Assembly (NCBI RefSeq): GCF_014208105.1
Contig: NZ_JACHMQ010000001.1
Location: forward strand, 186,001-250,000
Direction: 5' to 3'
Source: Actinomadura coerulea
GTDB lineage: Bacteria > Actinomycetota > Actinomycetes > Streptosporangiales > Streptosporangiaceae
DNA length: 64,000 nt
This document shows, piece after piece, positions 51,142-60,202 of the stretch (position 1 is its first letter; each line of letters begins with the position of its first letter). A program made the translations under genes and the position numbers. The notes below the pieces were generated by a model, which made no database searches, was not told the DNA's origin, and saw only the letters and a program-made list of their open reading frames with translations.

Positions 51142-51903
51142 TCAGTAGCCGGCGCCCGTGAGCATGCCGCCGTCGACGAGGACCTCGCTGCCGGTGCAGT
51201 AGGCCGAGTCGTCCGAGGCGAGGAAGACGACCAGCCCGGTGATCTCCTGCGCCCTGCCCATGCGGCCGAGGGGGAGCGCCTTCATGAACGCGTCGGCGCT
51301 GGCGGCCGTGGCCGAGACGATGTCGTCCTGCATGGTCAGGGGCGTCAGAACCCCGCCGGGGTGGATGGAGTTCACGCGGATGCCGTACTGCCCGAGCTCG
51401 CGGGCGGCGGACTTGGTCAGCCCGCGGACGCCGAACTTGCTGGCGCTGTAGGCGGCGAGGCCGGCGGCGCCGATGAAGCCCTCGGTCGAGGACACGTTGA
51501 CGATGGAGCCGCCGCCCGCCGCGCGCATCGGGGCGGTCACCGTCTTCACCCCGAGCCACTGGCCGACCAGGTTCACCTCGAGGATCTGGCGGAACTCCTC
51601 GACGGCCATGTTCTCGATGGTCTTGTGCCGGAGGATCCCGGCGTTGTTGACCAGGACGTTCAGCGCCCCGAAGGACTCGGTGGCGGTCTGGACGGCCCGC
51701 TGCCAGTCCTCCTCGCGGGAGACGTCCATCCGGACGAAGCGGGCGCCGTCCCCGAGGTCGGCGGCCAGTTTGGCGCCCTCCTCCTCCAGGACGTCGCCGA
51801 ACACCACTCTGGCGCCCTCGTCCAGGAACCGCCGGACGTGCGCCTTGCCCATGCCGCGCGCGCCGCCGGTGATCAGCGCCACCTTGCCGTCAAGCTGCCC
51901 CAT
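51142..51903 (-). CDS. Short-chain dehydrogenase (3-alpha/20-beta-HSD-like)
   Basis: A 253-residue classical SDR with NAD loop TGGARGMGKAH, NNAG at LVNNAGILRH, catalytic Ser in VNVSSTEG, and YSASK. The sequence resembles actinobacterial 3-alpha(20-beta)-hydroxysteroid dehydrogenases, including the C-terminal CTGSEVLVDGGMLTG. GAGGAG precedes the ATG at 51903. A degenerate CGCTTGGT box lies in its promoter, and a TetR gene is directly upstream. Confidence 0.92.
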   Translation of the reverse strand: MGQLDGKVALITGGARGMGKAHVRRFLDEGARVVFGDVLEEEGAKLAADLGDGARFVRMDVSREEDWQRAVQTATESFGALNVLVNNAGILRHKTIENMAVEEFRQILEVNLVGQWLGVKTVTAPMRAAGGGSIVNVSSTEGFIGAAGLAAYSASKFGVRGLTKSAARELGQYGIRVNSIHPGGVLTPLTMQDDIVSATAASADAFMKALPLGRMGRAQEITGLVVFLASDDSAYCTGSEVLVDGGMLTGAGY

Positions 51904-51940
51904 CAACGCTCCTCGTCGCCCGTTGCCTCCCAGCCAACCT

Positions 51941-51956
51941 AGCGAACGCTTGGTCA
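51941..51956. promoter_or_regulatory. Degenerate CGAACGCTTGGT box before SDR gene
   Basis: AGCGAACGCTTGGTCA lies 38 bp before the SDR ATG (minus strand). It keeps the right half CTTGGTCA of the lipid-regulon-type operator and has two mismatches to AnCAAGnnCTTGnT. Confidence 0.35.
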
Positions 51957-51973
51957 ACCGGACAAGGCGCCCC

Positions 51974-52543
51974 CTAACCGGCGCGGAGGCCGCCGAACAG
52001 CAGCGTGAGCATCCGGTCGGTGCAGGCGCCCGGGTCGGGGGTGCGCTCGGACGCGACGCCGATCGCGTTCGCGAGCCGCAGCAGGTCGCCGGGGTCGACC
52101 TCGGCGCGGACCGCGCCGGCCCGCTGCGCCCGGTCCAGCAGCCGGCCGAGCGCGGTGCGGATGGCGCCGGCCGCGGCGCCGAGCCCGGTGCCCGCCCACT
52201 CGGTCCCCATCGCCTCGATGATCACGGTGCAGGTGCCGCGCGGGGTCGACGCGCCCGCCAGGTAGGTGCGCAGCCAGCGGGCGAGCGCGGCCTCCGCGTC
52301 CGGTTCGGCCAGCAGCGCGTCGGCGTGCCCGAGCAGGCCGTCGATCCGCTCGCGCAGGACGGCGTGCAGCAGCGCGTCCCGGGTGGGGAAGTGCCGGTAG
52401 AGCGTTCCCGATCCGACGCCCGCCCGTCTGGCGATCTCGTCGAGGGACGCGCCCGTGCCGTGCTCGGTGAAGGCGGTGCGAGCCGTCGTGACGAGTCGCT
52501 CGTAGTTGCGGCGGGCGTCGGCCCGCATCGGCCGGGTCTCCAT
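51974..52543 (-). CDS. TetR-family regulator
   Basis: A 189-residue regulator. The HTH is at about 10-52 (RLVTTARTAFTEHGTGASLDEIARRAGVGSGTLYRHFPTRD), with a C-terminal ligand domain of the SbtR-like type. It lies 70 bp upstream of the SDR gene on the same strand and may control it. The start at 52543 is chosen; ATG 52528 is also possible. Confidence 0.92.
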   Translation of the reverse strand: METRPMRADARRNYERLVTTARTAFTEHGTGASLDEIARRAGVGSGTLYRHFPTRDALLHAVLRERIDGLLGHADALLAEPDAEAALARWLRTYLAGASTPRGTCTVIIEAMGTEWAGTGLGAAAGAIRTALGRLLDRAQRAGAVRAEVDPGDLLRLANAIGVASERTPDPGACTDRMLTLLFGGLRAG

Positions 52544-52629
52544 GGGCACCGTCCAGCGGTCGCGGGTGGCCTGAAGTGGCCCCCGGCCTGCTTCTTTCGA
52601 CGAGCCTGCCACCTTCCGGGGCGGATGCG

Positions 52630-53325
52630 CTACCCGGAGCGCGCGGCGAGTGCGTCGCGCGACAGCCGGTCTGCGCGGCGCGTCGTCTCCGGGAGCCGGA
52701 ACTCGGGTGTCAGGGCGAGGACGGTGCGGCAGGCGGCGTCGAGGCCGGCGCGGTGGCCGACGGACACGAACACCGGCTTCACGCCGTCGCGGGTCCGCAG
52801 CACCCGTCCGACGGTCTCGCCGCCGTCCAGGAGCGGGCTCGCGTCGCCGCGCCGCGGGCCCGGCGCGTCGTACGTCCCGACGAACGCGGTCTTGCCGACG
52901 CCGACGGACGGCAGGCCGGTCAGCACGCCGAGGTGGCACGCGAGCCCGAAGCGGCGCGGGTGCGCGATCCCGAAGCCGTCGCAGACGAGCAGGTCGGGCG
53001 TGGTCTCCAGGGCGCGGAGCGCGTCGAGCAGCGTGGGCAGCTCCCGGAACGCGAACAGGCCAGGAACGTAGGGGAACGCCGCCGTTCCCACGGCGACCGA
53101 CTCCTCGACGACCTCCAGCGTCGCCGCGTCCAGGACGACCACGGCGGCGGCCAGCCGGTCGCCCGCGCCGCCGCCGTCGCCCGCGTAGGAGACGTCCAGG
53201 CCCGCGACGGTGCGCGGCGCGGCCGGGCCCGCGACGTCGAGTTCGAGCATCGGACGCAGCCGGTCCTGGATCGCCTCGGCCTCCCGCGGAGTGGACGGCC
53301 AGGGATGCAGATCGCGTACGTCCAT
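52630..53325 (-). CDS. nfi: Endonuclease V
   Basis: A 231-residue deoxyinosine-specific DNA repair nuclease. Catalytic acids are in VAGLDVSYAG, PGLFAFRELP and LLVCDGFGIAHPRRFG, with VGVGKTAFVG (DNA-binding wedge region) after. It cleaves the second phosphodiester 3' of hypoxanthine. Length is typical. Confidence 0.95.
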   Translation of the reverse strand: MDVRDLHPWPSTPREAEAIQDRLRPMLELDVAGPAAPRTVAGLDVSYAGDGGGAGDRLAAAVVVLDAATLEVVEESVAVGTAAFPYVPGLFAFRELPTLLDALRALETTPDLLVCDGFGIAHPRRFGLACHLGVLTGLPSVGVGKTAFVGTYDAPGPRRGDASPLLDGGETVGRVLRTRDGVKPVFVSVGHRAGLDAACRTVLALTPEFRLPETTRRADRLSRDALAARSG

Positions 53326-53367
53326 GGGCAGGACGCTACCGCTCTCCCACGACAGCGCCGCGGCCGC

Positions 53368-54552
53368 TCACGACAGGGACGCGTACGCCGCCTGCGTCAG
53401 CCGGTAGGCGCGCAGGTCGCCGGACGCCTGGTCGCCCATCAGGTTCGGCAGGTAGGCGAGCGCGAGCCCGGCCTCGGGGTCGCCGAGCCCGACCGAGCCG
53501 CCCGCGCCGGTGTGGCCGAACGCCGACTCCCGCCCTGCCCTCGGGGTGAAGAAGGTCTGCGAGGGGCGCATGAATCCGAGGCCGAAGGAGCTCCGGACGA
53601 GCAGCGTGCGGTCGGGGCCGCTGACGCGCGGGCGCACGGCCTCGCGCAGCGTGTCCGGGCGCAGGACGCGGCCCGCCGTGAGATCGCGGTAGAACGCGGC
53701 GAGCGCGGGCGCGGTGACCGTCATCCCGGCGGCCGGCCACCCGGCGCGCAGCACGACCGGGTTGTTGTAGCCGCCCTTGCCCGGATGCGGATTGTTGAGC
53801 GACCGGTTCATCATGCTCAGCGGGTCGGTGTAGGCCTCGGCGAGCCGGGTCAGGACGTCCTGCCCGGTGCCGGGGGAGCCGGTGCCGGGCGCGTCGGTCC
53901 CGCCGCCGGTGCGCCGCCCCGCCGACAGCTTCGCGGCCCGCTCGATCACCTCGTCCGGGGCCCCGATCCACAGGTCCAGGCCGCGGGCGAACTCGTCCTT
54001 CACGAACGCGCCGACCGTCCGTCCGCCGGAGTGGCGGCGGACGATCTCACCGGCCAGCCAGCCGTAGGTCAGCGCGTGGTAGCCGTGGCCGTCGCCGGGC
54101 GTCCACTCGGGTTCCTGCGCGGCCAGCTCCGCCGCGCGGGCCGGGGCGTCCGCGGCCTCCTCCGCCGAGACGGGGCGCGCGAACGCGGGCAGGCCCGCCT
54201 GGTGCGACAGCAGATGCGCGGCCGTCGCGCCGTCCTTGCCCGCGGCGCCGAACTCCGGCCACCAGTCCGTGACCGGGCCGTCGACGTCGTAGGCGCCGCG
54301 CTCGGCGAGCAGCAGCGCCGCCGCGGCGGTCACCGCCTTGGTGCAGGAGAACCCGAAGCAGGGCGTGTCGGCCTGCCACGCGCGGCCGGTGCGGCGGTCG
54401 GCGACGCCGCCCCACAGGTCGACGACCTTGCGGTCGCCCGCGTAGACGGCGACGGCGGCGCCCAGCTCGCGTCCCTCGGCGAAGTGCTCCTCGAACGCCT
54501 CGCGGACGCGGGTGAACGCCGGATCGCAGTGGCCCTGCACGATGCTGCTCAT
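53368..54552 (-). CDS. Serine hydrolase of the beta-lactamase/esterase family
   Basis: A 394-residue protein of the class C beta-lactamase/EstB fold: SxxK as FSCTKAV, Tyr motif in HALTYGWLAGEI, and FGHTGAGGS replacing KTG. There is no signal peptide, so it is probably a cytoplasmic esterase rather than a true beta-lactamase. AGAGGA lies before the ATG at 54552. Confidence 0.92.
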   Translation of the reverse strand: MSSIVQGHCDPAFTRVREAFEEHFAEGRELGAAVAVYAGDRKVVDLWGGVADRRTGRAWQADTPCFGFSCTKAVTAAAALLLAERGAYDVDGPVTDWWPEFGAAGKDGATAAHLLSHQAGLPAFARPVSAEEAADAPARAAELAAQEPEWTPGDGHGYHALTYGWLAGEIVRRHSGGRTVGAFVKDEFARGLDLWIGAPDEVIERAAKLSAGRRTGGGTDAPGTGSPGTGQDVLTRLAEAYTDPLSMMNRSLNNPHPGKGGYNNPVVLRAGWPAAGMTVTAPALAAFYRDLTAGRVLRPDTLREAVRPRVSGPDRTLLVRSSFGLGFMRPSQTFFTPRAGRESAFGHTGAGGSVGLGDPEAGLALAYLPNLMGDQASGDLRAYRLTQAAYASLS

Positions 54553-54621
54553 GCGCGATCCTCTCAGGCGGGGACTCCATAGAATCACGTTCTAGGACGT
54601 GCCGCCGCGCCGGGGATCGCC

Positions 54622-56319
54622 TCAGGAGGGGCCCAGGTGGTGGACGGGTTCGGTGATCGGGCCCGCCGCGCGCTGGGCGGGGCGCGTCCGGCCGAACTCC
54701 AGCGTGAGCAGCGCCGCGGCCAGCCACGCGATGTCGAACCAGGACCGGAAGACCACGCTGCGCGGCTTGTAGGACGGCCTGAACTTCTTGTCGAACAGGT
54801 ACAGCGACTCCACGGCGATCCACGGGTCGAGAAGGTGCAGCGCCCGGTAGCCGGCCTTCTCCAGCAGGCCGCGCTCGCCCGCGTCCAGCAGCTCGCGGAA
54901 GGCGGCGAAGTTCAGCGAGACCAGCCCGTGCCCGTGCGCCGCGGCGTACTCGACCATCTCGACGATCAGGCGCTCGTTGACGCCGTTCGGGCCGCCGGGG
55001 GCGCGGCGCATCGCGTCCAGGCTGACGCCCTCGCCGGCGGTGACGTAGCGCTGGAACGCGATGGGCTCCTTGTCCTCGTCGTAGGCGACGGCGACGATCG
55101 CGCCCGGGTGGTAGCCGGTGAGCAGCTCGTCCAGGTTCATGGAGAAGCCGCGTTCGGCCGCGCCGCCGAGGGAGCGCGACGCGACGTCCAGCAGCTTCGC
55201 CCGCAGCACGGGCGTGAGCTCCCGTTCCGGGAGGATCTCGGACGAGACGCCGAAGTTCTCGGTGCGCCTGACGGCCTGCCGGACGTTGCGCATCTTCCGC
55301 CCGGACAGGGTGAACTCGGCGGGGCGGATGACGACCTCGTCGCCGAAGCCGATCGAGCGGCACGGCCCCCAGGCGGGGAGCAGGGCGTCGCTCGCGCCGA
55401 GGACGGCCGGGCGCCAGCCGGTCGTCCGGCACATCGCGAGGAACGCCCGCACGGCGTCGGCGTGCGAGGCGGGGTCGCCGACCGGGTCGCCGCCCGCCAC
55501 CGCCATGCCGAACAGGACCCGGTAGCCGATCGCGGCGCGGCCGTCCGCGCTGAACACGTACGCCTTGTCGCGGCGCAGCGCGAACGGGGCGAGGGTGTCG
55601 GAGCCGGGGTGCAGGACGAGACCCGCGACGCGGACGCGCTCCGCCTCGTCGCCGGGCGGGGGCGCCGGGTCGGGCGCGAGGAGTGTGATCACCAGCACGA
55701 GCAGCCCGGCGGCTCCGGCGAGGCCGAGCACGCCCGGCAGCCAGGACGCCCCGTCCATGGGCGCGCCGGTGGCGCCGAGCCCGCTGGCGACGTCGCCGAC
55801 CGACCGGACCGACAACCCTCCGAAGACCAGCGAGAACAGGGTCGCGGCGGCGAGCAGCAGGGCGCCGGTCCTCACGGCGGTGCGGACGCGCTCGGGGTGC
55901 GGGCGCACGGGGAACCGGCCGCGCTCCAGCCACAGTCCGCCGAGCGCGGCGGCGAGCAGCGGCAGCCGCCACGGCGGGTCGTCGCCGGACAGCACGGCGA
56001 GCAGGCCGAGGAGCGCCAGCGTGACGAGCCCGTACCAGGCGGCGCGGCGGCGCAGCAGTACACCGCGGGCGACCAGGGCGAGCGCGAGGGCCAGCACGAC
56101 GGCGTGCTCCGGCCGCAGCGGGCTGCCGGTGACGAGCTCGGACAGCCGGCCGAGCCAGCCCGGGGAACCCGCGAACGCGGGCACCGCGATCAGGGCCGCG
56201 ACCAGGGCCGCCGTCAGGGCGAGCGGCCAGACGGGCCGGGCGTGGGGCGCCGCACCCGGCCCGCCCCCGGCCGCAGGGCGGGCGGGCCCGCTCCTCCGCA
56301 AAGACTCGTCCGATAGCAC
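54622..56319 (-). CDS. MprF/LysX-like aminoacyl-phosphatidylglycerol synthase
   Basis: A 565-residue membrane protein. The N-terminal 220 residues contain about six helices, fewer than the full MprF flippase. The C-terminal domain (about 245-545) is a DUF2156 GNAT-fold transferase with KAYVFSADGRAAIGYRVLFG, GFGDEVVIRPAEFTLSGRKMRNVRQ, GGPNGVNERLIVEMVEYA and FDKKFRPSY. Such enzymes transfer an amino acid (often Lys) from tRNA to phosphatidylglycerol, or act on other acceptors. The GTG at 56319 has GGAGG upstream. Confidence 0.85.
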   Translation of the reverse strand: MLSDESLRRSGPARPAAGGGPGAAPHARPVWPLALTAALVAALIAVPAFAGSPGWLGRLSELVTGSPLRPEHAVVLALALALVARGVLLRRRAAWYGLVTLALLGLLAVLSGDDPPWRLPLLAAALGGLWLERGRFPVRPHPERVRTAVRTGALLLAAATLFSLVFGGLSVRSVGDVASGLGATGAPMDGASWLPGVLGLAGAAGLLVLVITLLAPDPAPPPGDEAERVRVAGLVLHPGSDTLAPFALRRDKAYVFSADGRAAIGYRVLFGMAVAGGDPVGDPASHADAVRAFLAMCRTTGWRPAVLGASDALLPAWGPCRSIGFGDEVVIRPAEFTLSGRKMRNVRQAVRRTENFGVSSEILPERELTPVLRAKLLDVASRSLGGAAERGFSMNLDELLTGYHPGAIVAVAYDEDKEPIAFQRYVTAGEGVSLDAMRRAPGGPNGVNERLIVEMVEYAAAHGHGLVSLNFAAFRELLDAGERGLLEKAGYRALHLLDPWIAVESLYLFDKKFRPSYKPRSVVFRSWFDIAWLAAALLTLEFGRTRPAQRAAGPITEPVHHLGPS

Positions 56320-56484
56320 GAAGAACACCTCCGCTGAGCCCCCAACCAAGATCTTCCGGAACTCATTCCCGGGTTCGGTCGTTGTTATGGGGCCTTGACC
56401 CAGCGTACGGCCGGACGCGCGGGCCGGGCGCTGCAACCGGGCCATACCCGGCCCGCCGGCCGGGACACCGCTAGCCTCGTGGTG

Positions 56485-56940
56485 ATGAAGAGGCTCCTGC
56501 TCGTCCACCACACGCCCTCGCCGTCCGTCCAGGCGATGGTCGAGGCGGTGCGCGCCGGCGCGTCGACCGACGAGATCCAGGGCGTGGAGGTCGTGTCCCG
56601 CGCGGCGCTGTCCGCCACCGCCGTGGACGTCCTGGAGGCGGACGGCTACCTTCTGGGCTCGCCGGTGAACCTCGGCTACCTGTCCGGGGCGCTGAAGCAC
56701 TTCTTCGACCAGATCTACTACCCCTGCCTGGAGGAGACGGTCCGCCGCCCGTTCGGCGCCTTCCTGCACGGCAACAACGACGCCACCGGCGCCGTGCGGG
56801 CCTTGGACGCCATCACCACAGGGCTGAGGTGGAGGGCCGTCAAGCCGCCCGTGGTGGTGACGGGAGAGCCCGGCAAGGCCGATCTCGAAGCGTGCTGGGA
56901 GCTCGGCGCGATCACGGCGGCGGAGCTCGGAGGCGCCTGA
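56485..56940 (+). CDS. Flavodoxin-fold NADPH-dependent reductase-like protein
   Basis: A 151-residue flavodoxin-like protein: RLLLVHHTPSPSVQAMVEAV (FMN phosphate loop), GYLLGSPVNLGYLSGALKHFFD, and GAFLHGNND. Likely FMN-binding reductase or electron carrier. It is followed 29 bp later by a Dabb protein gene and may form an operon. Confidence 0.82.
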   Translation: MKRLLLVHHTPSPSVQAMVEAVRAGASTDEIQGVEVVSRAALSATAVDVLEADGYLLGSPVNLGYLSGALKHFFDQIYYPCLEETVRRPFGAFLHGNNDATGAVRALDAITTGLRWRAVKPPVVVTGEPGKADLEACWELGAITAAELGGA

Positions 56941-56969
56941 GGCGGGTGCGCCGCCTGTAGCGTGCCGCC

Positions 56970-57269
56970 ATGAGTGGTTTCCGGCACATAGCGCTGTTCA
57001 GATGGACCGAGGGCACGACGACCGGCCAGCAGGACGAGGCCGCGGCGAAGCTGCGCGAGCTGCCCGGCGCGATCCCCGAGATCCGGGAGTACGGCGTGGG
57101 GGTGAACGCGGGGGTGAACCCCGGGGTGTTCGACTTCGCGGTGGTCGCGGACTTCGCGGACCTGGACGCCTACCTCGTCTACCGCGACCATCCGCTCCAC
57201 CGCGCGGCGGTCGACGAGTACCTCACGCCGATCACGGCGGAACGCGCCGCCATCCAGTACGAGCTGTAG
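56970..57269 (+). CDS. Dabb (stress-responsive A/B barrel) protein
   Basis: A 99-residue dimeric alpha/beta-barrel protein: FRHIALFRWTEGTT, LPGAIPEIREYGVGVN, FDFAVVADFADLDAYLVYRDHPLH. Dabb proteins act as small enzymes or stress proteins; no specific role is assigned. Confidence 0.9.
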   Translation: MSGFRHIALFRWTEGTTTGQQDEAAAKLRELPGAIPEIREYGVGVNAGVNPGVFDFAVVADFADLDAYLVYRDHPLHRAAVDEYLTPITAERAAIQYEL

Positions 57270-57570
57270 CGGAACGGTCCCGGAGGGCGGCGCGGCGGCG
57301 CCGCCCCGAGGAGGAAACCGAGCAAGCGCTTGTGCTTGAAGGCTTTTCGGGTTAGTTTCCTCAGAGACGCCCGCTGGGAACGGATCGCGCCCCGTTCCCG
57401 GCGGGCGGCGAAGCAGGTCGCGGCGTTCGAGGGGTCCCGGGCGCTCCCGGGACGGGCCTCACCGGCCGCGCGTGCTCGCGAAGCGCGGGGCTCGCGGAGC
57501 ACAGGACTCACTAAGCGCGGAGCTGAACCGCACGCGGCGGCGTGCGGTGGCCTGCGACGGGCGGAGGGGC
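57270..57570. other. 301-bp convergent spacer with CAAGCGCTTG box and hairpin
   Basis: No gene seen. It contains AGCAAGCGCTTGTG at 57321-57334, a copy of the box found before the KstR2-like gene, and a long hairpin at 57369-57406. Confidence 0.5.
57369..57406. terminator. 15-bp hairpin between convergent genes
   Basis: GCCCGCTGGGAACGG pairs with CCGTTCCCGGCGGGC with one G-U wobble, loop of 8 nt, no T-tract. Confidence 0.5.
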
Positions 57571-57801
57571 TCACCCCCGCGACCGGAAGCTCATGATCTC
57601 CTCGCGGAGCTGCTGCGAGGACGGCGCCTCCAGCAGCCGCGGGCCCTCGCGCAGCGGCACCATGGCCCACCAGGACCCCGTCGCCTCGCCGTACCAGACC
57701 CGCACACCCGGGAACTGCTCCTGAAGGGCGCGCGCGGTGGCGGCGCGCAGGCCGGCGGGCATGGGCTCGTCACGACCGGCGGCCCCCTGCCGAGGCGTCA
57801 T
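57571..57801 (-). CDS. Small WWAxxP-motif protein, paralogue of the gene at 19629
   Basis: A 76-residue protein of unknown function consisting almost only of the motif shared with 19629-19994: EQFPGVRVWYGEATGSWWAM, LLEA, LREEIM. Two tandem Trp residues and conserved Gly/Thr suggest a small beta-hairpin fold. GGGGGAGGG precedes the ATG. It stands alone between convergent Dabb and divergent MMPL genes. Confidence 0.72.
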   Translation of the reverse strand: MTPRQGAAGRDEPMPAGLRAATARALQEQFPGVRVWYGEATGSWWAMVPLREGPRLLEAPSSQQLREEIMSFRSRG

Positions 57802-58060
57802 GCCGCCCTCCCCCGATAGATCTCTCCCTTGACAGCGTCCCCACGGACCAAAACGTCACTCCTACTCCGCAAATCGTGACTAAGCACACTATGGGCCTTC
57901 CAGCCCTCGGACCGTGGGATACCGCGCCGGATGTACTCCGGTGGATGTAGTCGGCTTCCCTGGGTGACACCGTCCGCCGGATGCCCGCGGCCACAACCGG
58001 AGAGGACGCTGGGCGCGCAATGACATCCCTAGTCGCGGCGCGTCCGCGGAGGCGGTATCC
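57802..58060. promoter_or_regulatory. Divergent promoter region for small WWA gene and MMPL transporter
   Basis: A 259-bp spacer, locally AT-richer (near 57845-57895). Both promoters must lie here; no operator is recognised. Confidence 0.4.
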
Positions 58061-60202
58061 ATGAGACTCGCAAGGCTGGCCCGGTTCTGCTACCGGAGAC
58101 GGCGCCTGACACTGGCGGGCTGGATCGTCGGCACGATCGCCGTCATGACGCTCGGCTTCGGCTTCGCCGCCGAGCCCCTCAACGACTTCTCCGGCGGCGG
58201 CTCCGGCTCGGCGAAGGCGTCGGATCTGCTGGAGGAGCACTTCCCCCAGCGCAGCGGCGACTCCATCACGCTGGCGGTGCACGCCGACGGCGGAGTCCGG
58301 GACCCGCGGGTGAAGGCGCGGGTCGAGCAGGCGATCGACAGGCTCGCCAAGACGCCGCACGTCGCGTCGGTGTCGTCCCCGTACGAGACGCCCGGGCAGA
58401 TCTCCGGGGACGGGAGGACCGCGTTCGCCACGGGCGGCCTCGACATCTCGTCCGACGACATGCCGAGGACGGACGTGACCGCGCTCCTGGACGACGTGCG
58501 CGCCGACTCCGGGCCCGTCCGGATACAACTCGGGGGGTCGGCGGTGGACGCCGCCGAGACGCCGGGCGGCGGCCCGTCCGAGGGCATCGGCCTGCTCGCC
58601 GCCATCGTCATCCTGCTCGTCGCGTTCGGGTCGGTGCTGGCGATGGGGCTGCCCATCGTGACCGCGCTGTTCGGCATCGGCACCGGCCTCGCGCTGATCA
58701 TGCTGCTCGGGCACCTGCTGCCCGCGCCCTCCTTCAGCCCCATCATCGCGGCGCTCATCGGGCTCGGCGTCGGCATCGACTACGCGCTGTTCATCGTCAC
58801 CCGCCACCGTGAGGAGATGCACGCGGGCGCCGATCCCGAGGAGGCGGCGGTCACCGCCGTCACCACCGCCGGACGGGCCGTGCTGTTCGCCGGTACCACC
58901 GTCGTGATCGCGCTCATGGGCCTGTTCATCATGCAGCAGAAGCTGCTCAACGGCGTGGCGGTCGCGGCCGGCGTCGCCGTGCTGATGACGATGCTCGCCG
59001 CAGTCACTCTGCTGCCCGCCCTGCTCGGCTTCGCCGGGCACGCCATCGACCGGCTCCGCGTTCCCGGACTCGGCCGGGCCCGCCGCCCGCTCGCCGAGCG
59101 CTGGGCGCGGGTCGTCCAGGCGCACCCGGTCGTCGCCGGGCTGTGCGCGGCCGCCGTCCTGCTGGTCCTCGCCGTCCCCGCGCTGTCGATGCGGCTGAGC
59201 CTGCCGGACTCCAGCACCCAGCCGCACGACCACAGCGGCTACCAGGCCAGCCGGATCATGGCGGAGGGCTTCGGGCCCGGGACCGCCGCGCCGCTGGTCA
59301 TCGTCACCGAGGGCGGCGGCCTCGCCGAGGCGGGACGGATCGCGGACGCGGTCCGCGCGACGCCGGGCGTCGCGGCCGTGCAGCCCCCGCGCCCGAGCCA
59401 GGACGGGAAGGCCGCCATCGTCATGGCGTTCCCGAAGACCGGCCCGCAGGACGAGCGGACGCCGGACCTCGTCCACACGTTGCGCGACGACGTCATCCCC
59501 GGAGCCGTCGCGGGCACGGGAGCCCGCGCCTACGTCGGCGGCCCGAACGCCGCCTCGATCGACTTCGCCGACAGCGTCTCCACCCGGCTGCCGCTGCTGA
59601 TCGCCGTGGTCGTCGGCCTGTCGCTGCTGCTGCTCGTCGGGCTCGTCCGGTCGGTCACGGTGGCGGTGCAGGCCGCCCTGATGAACCTGCTGTCGATCGC
59701 CGCCGCCTACGGGGTGCTGACGGCCGTCGTCCAGTGGGGGTGGGCGGGACGCGCGCTCGGCTTCCCGACGGACATGCCCGTCACCACGTGGGTGCCGCTG
59801 ATGATGTTCCCGATCCTGTTCGGGCTGTCCATGGACTACGAGGTGTTCCTCGTGTCCCGCATCCGCGAGACCTACGAGGAGGGCGTGCCCACCCGCGAGG
59901 CCGTCGCGCTCGGCCTGTCGCGCACCGCCCGCGTGATCAGCGCGGCGGCGGCCATCATGGTGATGGTGTTCCTGTCGGTGCTGCTCGGCGCGGACGTCGC
60001 CGTCAAGCAGATGGGGCTCGGCCTCGGCGTCGCGATCCTGATCGACGCGACCGTCGTGCGGCTGGTGCTCGTCCCGGCGCTGATGGAGCTGTTCGGCGAG
60101 GCGAACTGGTGGCTCCCCGGGCCGCTGCGGCGGCTCCTGCCCTCCCGCCCCGCGCGCGAGGCCGGGGCCGGCAGGGCGAGCCTGCGGGCTAGTGCAGGTT
60201 GA
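58061..60202 (+). CDS. MMPL-family transporter
   Basis: A 713-residue RND/MMPL exporter with 11-12 membrane helices in two similar halves. It has an N-terminal helix (about 18-38), an extracytoplasmic loop with the region SASDLLEEHFPQRSGDS, and signature segments LIGLGVGIDYALFIVTRHREEM and ILFGLSMDYEVFLVSRIRE in the two halves. The conserved Asp-Tyr pairs (DYA, DYE) conduct protons. Actinobacterial members export lipids or drugs. GGAGG before the ATG; a KstR2-like repressor overlaps its 3' end convergently. Confidence 0.94.
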   Translation: MRLARLARFCYRRRRLTLAGWIVGTIAVMTLGFGFAAEPLNDFSGGGSGSAKASDLLEEHFPQRSGDSITLAVHADGGVRDPRVKARVEQAIDRLAKTPHVASVSSPYETPGQISGDGRTAFATGGLDISSDDMPRTDVTALLDDVRADSGPVRIQLGGSAVDAAETPGGGPSEGIGLLAAIVILLVAFGSVLAMGLPIVTALFGIGTGLALIMLLGHLLPAPSFSPIIAALIGLGVGIDYALFIVTRHREEMHAGADPEEAAVTAVTTAGRAVLFAGTTVVIALMGLFIMQQKLLNGVAVAAGVAVLMTMLAAVTLLPALLGFAGHAIDRLRVPGLGRARRPLAERWARVVQAHPVVAGLCAAAVLLVLAVPALSMRLSLPDSSTQPHDHSGYQASRIMAEGFGPGTAAPLVIVTEGGGLAEAGRIADAVRATPGVAAVQPPRPSQDGKAAIVMAFPKTGPQDERTPDLVHTLRDDVIPGAVAGTGARAYVGGPNAASIDFADSVSTRLPLLIAVVVGLSLLLLVGLVRSVTVAVQAALMNLLSIAAAYGVLTAVVQWGWAGRALGFPTDMPVTTWVPLMMFPILFGLSMDYEVFLVSRIRETYEEGVPTREAVALGLSRTARVISAAAAIMVMVFLSVLLGADVAVKQMGLGLGVAILIDATVVRLVLVPALMELFGEANWWLPGPLRRLLPSRPAREAGAGRASLRASAG

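Noticed and set aside
53368-54552. True class C beta-lactamase
   Set aside because: No signal peptide, and HTG replaces KTG, which fits cytoplasmic esterases of the same fold better.
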